A stretch of DNA of 64,000 nt from Gemmatimonas aurantiaca T-27 (GTDB lineage: Bacteria; Gemmatimonadota; Gemmatimonadetes; Gemmatimonadales; Gemmatimonadaceae): the NCBI RefSeq assembly GCF_000010305.1, contig NC_012489.1:1178001-1242000 (forward strand), read 5' to 3'. A program made the translations under genes and the position numbers. How positions within the stretch are numbered: position 1 is the first letter of the stretch; the number at the start of each line of letters is the position of its first letter. The notes beneath the pieces were generated by a model. That model searched no databases. It worked only from the letters and a program-made list of their open reading frames with translations, and was not told the DNA's origin. Below are positions 17,196-25,137 of this stretch, piece after piece.

Positions 17196-18487
17196 GATCG
17201 GCGGCGCATGATCCACTCCACCACGGCCAATACCAGCACCAGCATCCATCCCCACCGCGCCCAGGTGGGTGTGGAGTGCCGATCGGCCTGCGCGCCGATT
17301 CCAATGGGTGGCCCAGATGGCAACTGTTGCCATTGCTGCACCACCGCGGCACTCCGGAAGTCGCGGTCAATGCCGGCGCCTGCGCGCAGGCCCCGAATAG
17401 CAGGGTTGTCCGATAGCGCCAGCAGCACCGCCGTCGCGAGGGCGGGGTGTTCGGGAATCTGCGAGATCACCACCGGCATGTCGTCATGCACCACGCCGAT
17501 CAGCGCCGGAAATCCCGCGGCGTCAAAATGCAGGGGGACGTTCGTGGAGTCGGTCAGCGCGCTGTGGATGCTCGTGTCGGTCTGCAGCCGGGCGGTCATA
17601 TCGCGAACGGCCTGGTCGTCTGCGACCGCGAGCAGCCGCGCAATAGCTGGTGCGTCATCTGATGGCCTGATGGCACGACGCCGCAGGCGCTGCTGGTCGT
17701 TTGCTGTGCCCACCAGGAGTGGATGCTGCAACGTCGAATCGCCGCTCACCAACGTGGTGGTTGTCGGCAGGCGAAGCACCACCGCGCCTCCCAGCGCGTG
17801 AACTGCCGCCACCACATCCTCGGCCAGTTGCGCACTCAAGGCGGTGATCCACTGTACCGTATCGCGCGGTGCCCGCAGCTCGATGAGGCCTGGCCCCGCG
17901 CTTGGCGATGGGACCTCATGCACCAGGGTGAGGCGCAGGTCACGTGGCAGTGCCACGATGTCCGAGGAGTCGAGCGCACTGAACGGAAAACTGCTGCGGA
18001 CAACGAGTGCGCGAGGTGCGGCCTGCGTCTCGAGCCACGCGGCAGCGCGTGTGATGGCGGTACGCAGTTCGTCAGACTCGGCAAAGAGTACCAACGAGTC
18101 TCCGGTGGCTGCGATATGGTCCGCTGCTCCGCCGTACGCCGAATTTCCGGGCGTGCGACGTTCTATGACCGAGGCCGTGGCTGCCGCGGTGTTGCGGGAT
18201 CCGTTTTTGCCGGCCGAAGAGCTGGAAGAGGTGTTGGTGGCGCGATCCACCCACAACGGTTGTGCCAGCGCGGCGACCGCCACAGCCAGCAGTGCCATGC
18301 GCACGGCCAGCAGTGGCAGATCACTCACCGACGAACGCCGTGTCGGTCGCAGAGCGGAAGCTTCGAGGAACCGCAACGTGGGGAATTCCACGACCCGCGG
18401 CGGGCGTCGACTGAACAGGTGCACTACAATGGGTATCACCAGCGCACCAAGGCCCGCCCATGCCCAGGGATTGAGCCACTGAATCAT
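17192..18487 (-). CDS. BatA-like membrane protein (aerotolerance N-terminal domain)
   Basis: A 431-residue protein. The first 80 residues are the hallmark of the BatA/aerotolerance-regulator N-terminal domain: NPWAWAGLGALVIPIVVHLF, the RRPPRVVEFPTLRFLE block, and a second helix (LPLLAVRMALLAVAVAALA). A Ser/Asn-rich linker follows at about 85-105. The large extracytoplasmic part has a VWA/GATase-like fold without a clear metal site, and the last residues form a helix ending in Arg-Arg. Family members work with MoxR-type ATPases and DUF58 proteins in envelope stress or metal-enzyme maturation. It lies 34 bp after the DUF58 gene and overlaps the next gene by 4 bp. Confidence 0.85.
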   Translation of the reverse strand: MIQWLNPWAWAGLGALVIPIVVHLFSRRPPRVVEFPTLRFLEASALRPTRRSSVSDLPLLAVRMALLAVAVAALAQPLWVDRATNTSSSSSAGKNGSRNTAAATASVIERRTPGNSAYGGAADHIAATGDSLVLFAESDELRTAITRAAAWLETQAAPRALVVRSSFPFSALDSSDIVALPRDLRLTLVHEVPSPSAGPGLIELRAPRDTVQWITALSAQLAEDVVAAVHALGGAVVLRLPTTTTLVSGDSTLQHPLLVGTANDQQRLRRRAIRPSDDAPAIARLLAVADDQAVRDMTARLQTDTSIHSALTDSTNVPLHFDAAGFPALIGVVHDDMPVVISQIPEHPALATAVLLALSDNPAIRGLRAGAGIDRDFRSAAVVQQWQQLPSGPPIGIGAQADRHSTPTWARWGWMLVLVLAVVEWIMRRRS

Positions 18488-18521
18488 GACCGGCCCGCGT
18501 CAGACAACCGGGACAGGCCCG

Positions 18522-19466
18522 TCACGTGTTCTCCACACGAACCGCGTGTGACGCGCCGCTCGTGCGGCGGAGCAGATAGTCGCGCAGCGTCTGCTCCGGT
18601 GCCTCGCTGCAATCGAATCGACCGTAGTCGATGCCTTCCCGCTGCGCAAAGCGCTGGCAACGATCCAGAAAGGCGTGGTGTGCCGAGGCGTACCGTTCCC
18701 GCGCGGTGGGCGAGTCGACCAGCACACGACGTCCGGATTCTGCATCGCGCACATCGACTTGCTCCGTGAACGGCCACTGGCGCTCATCGGCTGCGACCAT
18801 CTGCAGCATTGCCACGTCGTGGCCTCGTTGTACCACATGCCGCAATTCGCGCTGTGTCTCGATCTCCTGATCGTAGAAGTCGGACAGCACCATGATGAGA
18901 CCGCGGCGTTGCAGCAGTTCGGCCGCGCGTCCGATGGCCAGTGGTGGATCCCAGACACCGTGCGCCGCGGCCTGTTCGAGGCGAGCCAGCAGGGCGCGCA
19001 GATGCACACGGCCGCTGCGTGCCGGCAGGTAGTGCATGGTGGTATCCTGCGCGCCCGCCGCGTGTGCCAGTGTCATCAATCCCACGGCGTTGCCCTGGCC
19101 AATGGCCAGATAGGCCAGGGCGGCGGCAAGCAGCACGGCATACCGCAGCTTCGAATGGACGGCACCGGCCGGATAGTTCATCGACTGGCTGGTATCGAGC
19201 ACCAGCATCACCCCGACATTGGTGGTCTCCCGGAACTGGCGTGTATAGAGCCGGTTGCTGCGGGCGTACACTTTCCAGTCGAGGTGCTTGAGATCATCGC
19301 CCGCACGATACAGTCGGTGCTGGTGGAACTCTGCACCGGCGCCATGAAACGGACTGCGATGGCCACCCACACGCAGTCCTTCCACCACGACCCGCGCAGC
19401 CAATTCGAGATCGTCGATGGCCGTGACGAGCGTGGGTGACAATCCTGCGGGGCGCGGTGCGTCCAT
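18522..19466 (-). CDS. DUF58 (VWA-like) protein
   Basis: A 314-residue soluble protein. The DUF58 signature is clear: EFHQHRLYRAGDDLKHLDWK followed by RQFRETTNVGVMLVLDTSQSM, where DTSQS is the metal-ion-dependent adhesion site of a VWA fold (about residues 91-95). DUF58 proteins are cytoplasmic partners of MoxR ATPases. The gene starts 11 bp after moxR, so the two form the head of the operon. The ATG at 19466 gives a short N-terminal tail before the conserved part. Its client is unknown; the downstream TldD/TldE or the Bat-like membrane proteins are candidates. Confidence 0.92.
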   Translation of the reverse strand: MDAPRPAGLSPTLVTAIDDLELAARVVVEGLRVGGHRSPFHGAGAEFHQHRLYRAGDDLKHLDWKVYARSNRLYTRQFRETTNVGVMLVLDTSQSMNYPAGAVHSKLRYAVLLAAALAYLAIGQGNAVGLMTLAHAAGAQDTTMHYLPARSGRVHLRALLARLEQAAAHGVWDPPLAIGRAAELLQRRGLIMVLSDFYDQEIETQRELRHVVQRGHDVAMLQMVAADERQWPFTEQVDVRDAESGRRVLVDSPTARERYASAHHAFLDRCQRFAQREGIDYGRFDCSEAPEQTLRDYLLRRTSGASHAVRVENT

Positions 19467-19477
19467 CGGGCGACCCT

Positions 19478-20464
19478 CTAGCGGTGCACCGTGTCGAGCA
19501 ACTGCCGAATCACGCGGTCGACCGACATGCCTTCGGCTTCGGCGCGGTAGTTCACCAGCAGGCGATGTCGCAGCACGGGGAGCGCCACGTGGGCGATGTC
19601 ATCCAGCGACGGGACGACACGACCGTCGAGCAGTGCCGTGGCCTTGGCCCCAAGCAGCAGCGCTTGCCCCGCGCGTGGGCCAGCGCCCCATCGTACCCAC
19701 TCACGGACTTCTGGCGGGCAGGTCGTGTCGGCGGGCCGGGTGGCGCGTACCAGTCGCAATGCGTAGTCCACCACATTCGATGCGGCTGGGAGAGCACGCA
19801 CCAGATGACGTGCCGCCTCGAGTTCTTCGCCCGTGGCAACGGGAGCCACGCTTGCCTGGGCCTCGGCCGTGGTATCGGCCAGGATGCGCCGCTCGTCGTC
19901 GATCTCCGGGTAATCGATCACGACGTTGAACATGAAGCGATCGAGCTGCGCCTCGGGCAGCGGATGTGTGCCTTCCTGCTCGATGGGATTTTCGGTGGCC
20001 AGCACGAACAGCGGGCGATCGAGCGCATGCCGCACACCACCCACCGTCACCTGGTACTCCTGCATGGCCTCGAGCAGCGCGGACTGCGTGCGTGGTGGCG
20101 TGCGATTGATTTCGTCCGCGAGGATGACATTGGCGAACACCGGGCCGGGGATGAACCGCACATGCCGTTTGCCGGTGTTCGGATCTTCTTCAATGACTTC
20201 CGTGCCGAGGATGTCGGACGGCATCAGGTCGGGCGTGAACTGAATGCGGCTGAAGCGCAGGTGCATCGCGTCCGCCAGCGTCTTGATCAGCAGGGTTTTG
20301 GCCAGCCCGGGGACACCACGCAGCAGGCAGTGTCCACCGGCCAACAGGCAGGTCAGGACTTCCCGCCGCACCTGGCGCTGACCAATGATCACCCGACCGA
20401 TTTCCTGATCGAGTCGATGGGCAAGGGCCGCGGCGGATTCGAACTGCGCGTCGGGTGTGGTCAT
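19478..20464 (-). CDS. MoxR-family AAA+ ATPase
   Basis: A 328-residue AAA+ ATPase of normal MoxR length. Walker A is GVPGLAKT (50-57) and Walker B NVILADEINR (112-121), followed by the MoxR-specific PPRTQSALLEAMQE and sensor 1 in FVLATENPIEQEGTHPLPEAQLDRF. The C-terminal lid ends near VDRIVRQLL-type sequence. MoxR ATPases act with VWA proteins as chaperones that assemble or activate metal enzymes and envelope complexes. This is the first gene of the seven-gene minus-strand operon 20464-10009. It is divergent from the PqiA-like gene, with 92 bp between for both promoters; no strong promoter match stands out there. Confidence 0.95.
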   Translation of the reverse strand: MTTPDAQFESAAALAHRLDQEIGRVIIGQRQVRREVLTCLLAGGHCLLRGVPGLAKTLLIKTLADAMHLRFSRIQFTPDLMPSDILGTEVIEEDPNTGKRHVRFIPGPVFANVILADEINRTPPRTQSALLEAMQEYQVTVGGVRHALDRPLFVLATENPIEQEGTHPLPEAQLDRFMFNVVIDYPEIDDERRILADTTAEAQASVAPVATGEELEAARHLVRALPAASNVVDYALRLVRATRPADTTCPPEVREWVRWGAGPRAGQALLLGAKATALLDGRVVPSLDDIAHVALPVLRHRLLVNYRAEAEGMSVDRVIRQLLDTVHR

Positions 20465-20556
20465 GGAGCCGGCGTAGCGTCGTTGGGGCAGGGGCAGGAT
20501 GTGGGAAGATACGCCGATGTCTGGAGGAGCGGAGCGCCAGGTGGTAACGTCGAGTC

Positions 20557-21063
20557 ATGACGAACCGGAACCGCCTCGCTCTCCTGCTCTCGGTGATCTC
20601 GCTTGCGCTGCTTTGGCCCGGACTGGTGGAGCCGGTGCTGACCATCAAAGCCACGATGGACCTGTTCGGGGTCACGCGGGAGCTCACCAACGAAACACGC
20701 AGTGTCGTGGGGGCCATCCGCAGTCTGCACGACACGGGCAACGACTTTGTGGCGGGGCTGATCTTGTTGTTCAGCGTCCTGGTGCCACTCACCAAGGCGG
20801 CCCTGCTGGTCCCGATTCTTGCGCTGCGTGGGTCGCCGTGGTCGTACCGGCTGTTTGTGTTCGTGCGTGCGATCAGCAAGTGGTCGATGGCCGACGTGTT
20901 TGCGGTCGGCATGTTGATCGCCCTGCTCGTGGCCAAGGGGACGGCGAATCTTTCGGCGATCGCCGGTGTGGGCTTCTACTATTTCGCGGCCTATTGCCTC
21001 GTATCGAACGCGGCCTTTCAGTTGTTGCAGATCGAGCGAGTCCCGGCCTCACCCCAGGCGTGA
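20557..21063 (+). CDS. PqiA-like inner-membrane protein
   Basis: A 168-residue protein with four likely membrane helices (LALLLSVISLALLWP, AGLILLFSVLVPLTKAALLV, a central one through DVFAVGMLIALLVA, and a last one at GVGFYYFAAYCLV). The motif SKWSMADVFAVG before the third helix matches the paraquat-inducible protein A domain. PqiA proteins are inner-membrane partners of MCE-type lipid transporters, but no MCE gene is in the window and this is only half of the usual two-domain PqiA. The long loop after helix 1 (about 30-60) is charged. The ATG at 20557 is the first in frame. Divergent from moxR. Confidence 0.75.
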   Translation: MTNRNRLALLLSVISLALLWPGLVEPVLTIKATMDLFGVTRELTNETRSVVGAIRSLHDTGNDFVAGLILLFSVLVPLTKAALLVPILALRGSPWSYRLFVFVRAISKWSMADVFAVGMLIALLVAKGTANLSAIAGVGFYYFAAYCLVSNAAFQLLQIERVPASPQA

Positions 21064-21069
21064 TCCGTG

Positions 21070-21096
21070 CACCGGCGAGGGTGACCACCGCCGGTG
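21070..21096. terminator. Possible bidirectional hairpin between convergent genes
   Basis: CACCGGCG (21070-21077) pairs perfectly with CGCCGGTG (21089-21096) around an 11-nt loop, between the stops of the PqiA-like and small exported-protein genes. No T tract follows on either strand, so termination is only inferred from position. Confidence 0.4.
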
Positions 21097-21106
21097 GCCG
21101 TTCGCA

Positions 21107-21601
21107 CTAACGCGGCGGCGCGGCGGGCTTGGCCGGCGTGATACGGAATTTGGCAATCGGCTTGTTGTCGAGATTCACCATGCCCTCGATGACCCGCGCG
21201 GCGGCCGATGCGCCCGAGAGTGTGCCGTCGTGTTCGAGCAACCGGTTCTCTGGCGCGGTGACCACAAAACGAAGGCGATTGCCGTCTTTCACCACTTTGG
21301 CGATCGGCCCCGCACCCTGACCAGGAACCATGGCCACGCCACCCAGCGCGCCATTGGTCTGCGTGAAGTTGTATGTGACCGGCACGACAATGGTGCTGTC
21401 ACCCAGGGGAATCGTGGCGGTGCCGGACCATGCGCCGAGTAGTGTCGAGGCGTCGTCCGTTTTGGAGGTGGCACTGGCCTGGCGGTTGGTCCCCTTGTTG
21501 ACGCCCGGTTGTGGCTTGGACGGCCCCTGGGCCTCACTCGCACGCGGGACCGCGAGCAGGCAGAGCGCGAACAGAGTGGCCAGTGCGGTCGAACGAATCA
21601 T
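21107..21601 (-). CDS. Small exported protein, function unknown
   Basis: A 164-residue protein with a clear Sec signal peptide (MIRSTALATLFALCLLAVPRASEA, cleavage probably after EA). The ATG at 21601 is fixed by the signal peptide and by an AGGAG ribosome-binding site directly upstream; the frame is open further upstream but without either. The mature part has a linker of about 35 residues, then a beta-rich domain (LGAWSGTATIPLGDSTIVVPVTYNF...LRFVVTAPENRLLEHDGTLSG) that looks like a small beta-barrel or sandwich binding module. I do not recognise a named family. It converges on the PqiA-like gene. Confidence 0.75.
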   Translation of the reverse strand: MIRSTALATLFALCLLAVPRASEAQGPSKPQPGVNKGTNRQASATSKTDDASTLLGAWSGTATIPLGDSTIVVPVTYNFTQTNGALGGVAMVPGQGAGPIAKVVKDGNRLRFVVTAPENRLLEHDGTLSGASAAARVIEGMVNLDNKPIAKFRITPAKPAAPPR

Positions 21602-21719
21602 CCAGAAATCTCCTGAGCAGGGCGACGAAGCCGGAACACGCCAGTACACGAAAGCTGTCTCCGGGTGCCGAAGGATGGGAGGGTGCCGTTCGCGGTGTGA
21701 TGCAGGACAGATTTCCCGC

Positions 21720-22850
21720 ATGGCGGAACCCTTCAAGAATTTCATCAATGCGGAGCTCGTGCGGAGCGCCGCGAATCAGTTGCAGCGGGTCGACGCCCGC
21801 TTCAAGGCAAAGCCGTTCGTCGCCCGTGTGGTGCCCCAACTCGATGCGCTCGAGCTCAAGGCCCGCGCGTTGTGTGTGGCTGATGCACTGGCCGACGCCC
21901 TGCCGGCTGATTTTGACGATGCCACCAACTTGCTCGAGCGCGCCCTTGCTCCCGTCGGAGTGCGCGATGATGCGCCGGCCATGCACCTGTCGGGCGATGG
22001 TCTGAGCGGATGGTTTCTCTGGTCGGTGGGGGAGTATGCCTCGCGCCGTGGCATCGACCATCCCGAGCGCGCCCTGACCTTTCTGCATGCGCTCACACAG
22101 CGCTTCACGGCGGAATTTGCCATTCGGGCACTGATCGTGGCGCATCCCGAACTGGTGTACCGCAGTCTGGCGCAGTGGGTGCATGACGACAGTGAACACG
22201 TGCGGCGTCTGGTGAGTGAGGGAACGCGTCCGCGGTTGCCCTGGGGGCTACAATTGCGGACCCTCATTGCCGACCCGTCGCCATCACTGCCGCTGCTCGA
22301 GGTCCTGCTGGATGATCCCAGCGAATACGTGCGACGCAGTGTGGCCAATCACCTGAACGACATTGCCAAAGATCATCCGGCCCTGGTGGCCACCTGGGTG
22401 GAGAAACACCTGCCGGGTGCATCGCCCGAACGACGCGCGTTGCTCAAGCATGCCTGTCGCACGCTGATCAAGAAGGGCGATCCGCGCATTCTCGAGGCGT
22501 GGGGACTGGGCGCGAAATTCCGCGGCACCGCCACGCTGTCCATCGCCCCGCGTCGCATCACGCTGGGCGGTGCGGTGGAACTCACGCTGGACCTCACGTC
22601 CACGTCGAAGCAGCCCCAGTCACTGGTGATCGACTATCTGGTGCACCATGTGAAAGCCGACGGTCGCACATCGCCCAAGGTGTTCAAGGGGTGGACCGTG
22701 ACGTTACCGGCGCGCGCGGCTCGTACGCTCACCCGCAAGCACGCCGTCAAGCCGATCACCACACGCACCTACTACGCGGGGGTGCATCGTGTGGAAGTCC
22801 AGATCAACGGCACGGTGGTGGCTGAGGCGGAATTCCGACTGGCGCTCTAG
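21720..22850 (+). CDS. DNA alkylation repair protein, AlkC-like
   Basis: A 376-residue soluble protein of ARM/HEAT helical repeats (about 1-250) followed by a beta-rich C-terminal domain of about 110 residues. The segment HVRRLVSEGTRPRLPWGLQL and the later DPSEYVRRSVANHLNDIAKDHP are typical of the AlkC/AlkD superfamily, whose HEAT repeats wrap DNA and remove positively charged 3-methyl-purines. The extra C-terminal Ig-like domain (GGAVELTLDLTSTSKQPQSL) is as described for AlkC-type enzymes, which use it to intercalate DNA. Catalytic acidic and aromatic residues cannot be fixed without alignment. The ATG at 21720 is inferred from the conserved N-terminus (MAEPFKNFIN). The stop overlaps that of the converging LysR gene by 3 bp. 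Confidence 0.85.
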   Translation: MAEPFKNFINAELVRSAANQLQRVDARFKAKPFVARVVPQLDALELKARALCVADALADALPADFDDATNLLERALAPVGVRDDAPAMHLSGDGLSGWFLWSVGEYASRRGIDHPERALTFLHALTQRFTAEFAIRALIVAHPELVYRSLAQWVHDDSEHVRRLVSEGTRPRLPWGLQLRTLIADPSPSLPLLEVLLDDPSEYVRRSVANHLNDIAKDHPALVATWVEKHLPGASPERRALLKHACRTLIKKGDPRILEAWGLGAKFRGTATLSIAPRRITLGGAVELTLDLTSTSKQPQSLVIDYLVHHVKADGRTSPKVFKGWTVTLPARAARTLTRKHAVKPITTRTYYAGVHRVEVQINGTVVAEAEFRLAL

Positions 22851-23752
22851 AGACGCCACGGGATGGGCGTGAGGGCTTGTTGCAGCGCACGCACAAAGGC
22901 CGTCGTGCGCGCGCTGCGTCCTTTGCGTGGGCCAATGAGTGCCACGACCGGCGCATCGGGCAGGGCATAGCCGTCGAGCAGTCGCACCAGACGACCGGTG
23001 TGCAGGTCGTCGGCGACGCTCCACTCCGACCGCACGATGATGCCTTCACCGCTCAGCGCCCAGGCCCGGACGACGTCGCCATCATTGCTCGCCAGTACGG
23101 GTTCGATGCGAACCTGCGTGGCCGGTGTGCCCCGTCGAGCAAATCGCCAGAGCGTGACATCCTCGTCATTCTCGCGCAGTGCGATGCAGCGATGGACGAG
23201 CAGATCACGAGGCACCTCCGGTATCCCGTGACGCTGCAGATAGTCGGGCGCGGCGCACAACACGCGGTCATTGGCCGCGAGAGGACGCGTGACAAACGAC
23301 GACTCGGGCATTTCCCCGATGTGCACCGCGACATCCCATGAATGATCGGTCGCTTTGCCGCGTCGATCCGACAGCATGAGATCAATCGTGACCGCCGGAT
23401 GCGCACGCTGAAACGTCGCCACCACCGGCGCGATGTAGGCCCGCCCGAATCCGAACGGCGCCACCACCCGCAAGTGGCCCGCCACGGCGCCTCCGCGCGC
23501 CGACAGCGTTTCCGTCAGCTCAGCGATCTCGTCGGCCAGGATGCGACCGCGCGAGGCCAGCAGCTCCCCTTCATCGGTGAGTGCGATATGTCGTCCGCTG
23601 CGATCGACCAGCCGAACGCCCAGTCGTCGCTCGAGTTCCTGCAGGCGTTGCGTGACCGCCGATGGCGTGACGTCGAGCTCACGCGCTGCGGCCGCCAGGG
23701 ACGGCGATCGGGCCACCGTGCTGAAGAAGTCGAGGTCCGCCGTGGTGAGCAT
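22847..23752 (-). CDS. LysR-family transcriptional regulator
   Basis: A 301-residue LysR regulator of normal length. The N-terminal winged helix-turn-helix is clear: LDFFSTVARSPSLAAAARELDVTPSAVTQRLQ, then the linker helix LERRLGVRLVDRSGRHIALTDEG. The C-terminal effector-binding domain begins near GHLRVVAPFGFGRAYIAPV, similar to the CrgA/DsdC-like subgroup. The ATG at 23752 is the conserved start. LysR genes often control the divergent neighbour, here the P450-like gene, with about 80 bp shared; the effector is unknown. Confidence 0.95.
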   Translation of the reverse strand: MLTTADLDFFSTVARSPSLAAAARELDVTPSAVTQRLQELERRLGVRLVDRSGRHIALTDEGELLASRGRILADEIAELTETLSARGGAVAGHLRVVAPFGFGRAYIAPVVATFQRAHPAVTIDLMLSDRRGKATDHSWDVAVHIGEMPESSFVTRPLAANDRVLCAAPDYLQRHGIPEVPRDLLVHRCIALRENDEDVTLWRFARRGTPATQVRIEPVLASNDGDVVRAWALSGEGIIVRSEWSVADDLHTGRLVRLLDGYALPDAPVVALIGPRKGRSARTTAFVRALQQALTPIPWRL

Positions 23753-23831
23753 TCAGTTCAATCTACACGATCCGGCGACAATCGTTACTCGGGAGCTTCA
23801 TGGAATTGACGGTTCGGCAAGGCTATGTTGG

Positions 23832-24977
23832 GTGACCGTCGCTGCCTCGCTACCTCTGGGATGGGGTTCAAAATCTCTTGCCGATGAAGACCGACGTTTG
23901 GGGCGCGCGTTGGCGCGGCGCACACTGATTCCGCCGAGCGACGGGGCTGAGCGGCCGCAGTCCGTGGGGCTGGCTCCGCACTTCAGTGCGTCGCAGCAGG
24001 CCTGGATCGTGCACCGACCTGAGGACATCCGCGCAGTGTTGCGAGATGGTCGGTTCGGTCAACTCGGTGCGCCCGTGCGTGGTGAGGCTTCGAACGCTGA
24101 TGCGTCCAACCAGCCGGCGCTCGCCGAACAACCGCAGCGGTGGTGGATATCGCCTGAGAGTGCTGCGCTGCTTCGGCCGGATGCGCGGTCGATGGAAGGG
24201 TTTGTCCGGCAGCTCCGACATCTGATTTCCATTCAGACCGATCGCACGCCTCCGAACGTGCCGACAACCGTGGATCTCATGGCGACGATCATCCGCCCAT
24301 GGTGCCATCATGTGACGGCAGTGTTGTTGGATCTGCCGATCGCGGTGGTGAACGAGGCGGAACCGCTGACCCGGCAGGTCTTCGAAAGCGCGGCACTCGT
24401 GATGCCGGCGGAGGATGCGGTGTCCTCCGTGTCTGATGCCGCCGGAGCGACGCAGGCGTTGTCGGATCGATTGGCGCCGTATCGCTCCGCGCAGCGTCCC
24501 GGTGATGGGCTCGACATTCAGGCTTGGGTCGCACTCACCCAATCCTTGCCGGCACTGATCGGGGCTGGAGCACGGCGACTGGTGGCGCCTGATACGACGA
24601 ACACCTGCCCATTCGCCGGGTCGGAGACAGGGATGGCCCGGGCCATCAACGACGCGTTGCTGGCGGCGGCGTCGCCCGTGCGTGCTCTGTTCCGCACGGC
24701 CCTGCAGCCCGCCACCATTGCGGATACCGTCATCGTGCCGGGCGATCGTGTCATGCTGATGGTCGAAGGCCATGCCGAATTGGTGTTCGGTGACGGCCCG
24801 CACCGCTGTGCAGGGGCCACTCTGGTCCGCGCGCTCTTTGGGGCCGCTCTGCGGGTGCTCGGAGACGCGCCCATCACGGGGCTCGCCGATCCGGCGCCTG
24901 GGCGTGCCGTCTGGGTCGATGGGGCGGCCCTGCGGGTGCTGCGGTCACTTTCCGTGGAAATGCACCGGCCGTTGTAA
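23832..24977 (+). CDS. Degenerate cytochrome P450-like protein
   Basis: About 381 residues. The heme-ligand loop VFGDGPHRCAGATLVRAL (Cys near residue 326) matches the P450 signature FGxGxHxCxGxxLA, and IVHRPEDIRAVLRDGRF near the N-terminus fits the start of a class I P450. Other hallmarks are missing: no I-helix AGxx(T/S), the K-helix ExxR is replaced by INDALL, and only about 8 residues separate GDRVMLM from the heme loop, where normal P450s have about 30 including the meander. It is therefore a shortened, probably non-monooxygenase relative or a decaying gene, though no frameshift is visible. The start is uncertain: GTG at 23832 is the best of several weak candidates. Divergent from LysR. 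Confidence 0.6.
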   Translation: MTVAASLPLGWGSKSLADEDRRLGRALARRTLIPPSDGAERPQSVGLAPHFSASQQAWIVHRPEDIRAVLRDGRFGQLGAPVRGEASNADASNQPALAEQPQRWWISPESAALLRPDARSMEGFVRQLRHLISIQTDRTPPNVPTTVDLMATIIRPWCHHVTAVLLDLPIAVVNEAEPLTRQVFESAALVMPAEDAVSSVSDAAGATQALSDRLAPYRSAQRPGDGLDIQAWVALTQSLPALIGAGARRLVAPDTTNTCPFAGSETGMARAINDALLAAASPVRALFRTALQPATIADTVIVPGDRVMLMVEGHAELVFGDGPHRCAGATLVRALFGAALRVLGDAPITGLADPAPGRAVWVDGAALRVLRSLSVEMHRPL

Positions 24978-24978
24978 G

Positions 24979-25107
24979 GCACTTGTAAGGCAAAACCCGA
25001 CCTTCGGCTATCAAGCCTGGCGAATCAATCCCGACACTGAAGTGAGTGAGCAGTAGGCTGGCGCCGATGTCAGCACCGGTATCGCGAGGCGATACCTACT
25101 CTTTTTG
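24979..25107 (+). promoter_or_regulatory. Candidate riboswitch/attenuator leader (c-di-GMP-I-like)
   Basis: Between the P450-like stop and the first fibre-subunit gene lies a folded leader. CACTT (24980-24984) pairs with AAGTG (25040-25044) and encloses AAGGCAAAACC, a CCGA-ccT-TCGG hairpin, and CTATCAAGCC. This order resembles the c-di-GMP-I (GEMM) aptamer, where CAC..AGGGCAAACC, a hairpin and ACGCAAAGCC follow each other, but with UAUCAAGCC in the third block. Then GCTG/CAGC (25057-25074) and AGTAGG (25052-25057), which could pair with CCTACT (25095-25100) in competition with the terminator at 25078-25107. The ribosome-binding site follows at once, so a terminator here must control the downstream genes. 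Ligand assignment is inference. Confidence 0.45.
25078..25107 (+). terminator. Intrinsic terminator in the fibre-operon leader
   Basis: GGTATCGC (25078-25085), a 3-nt loop GAG, and GCGATACC (25089-25096) make a perfect 8-bp stem, followed by TACTCTTTTTG. It ends only 31 bp before the first start codon, leaving no room for a separate downstream promoter beside the ribosome-binding site, so it is more likely an attenuator than a simple end of the P450-like transcript. Confidence 0.8.
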
Positions 25108-25137
25108 TGGTCCATTGGTTTGTCCGTGGAGGTCCAT

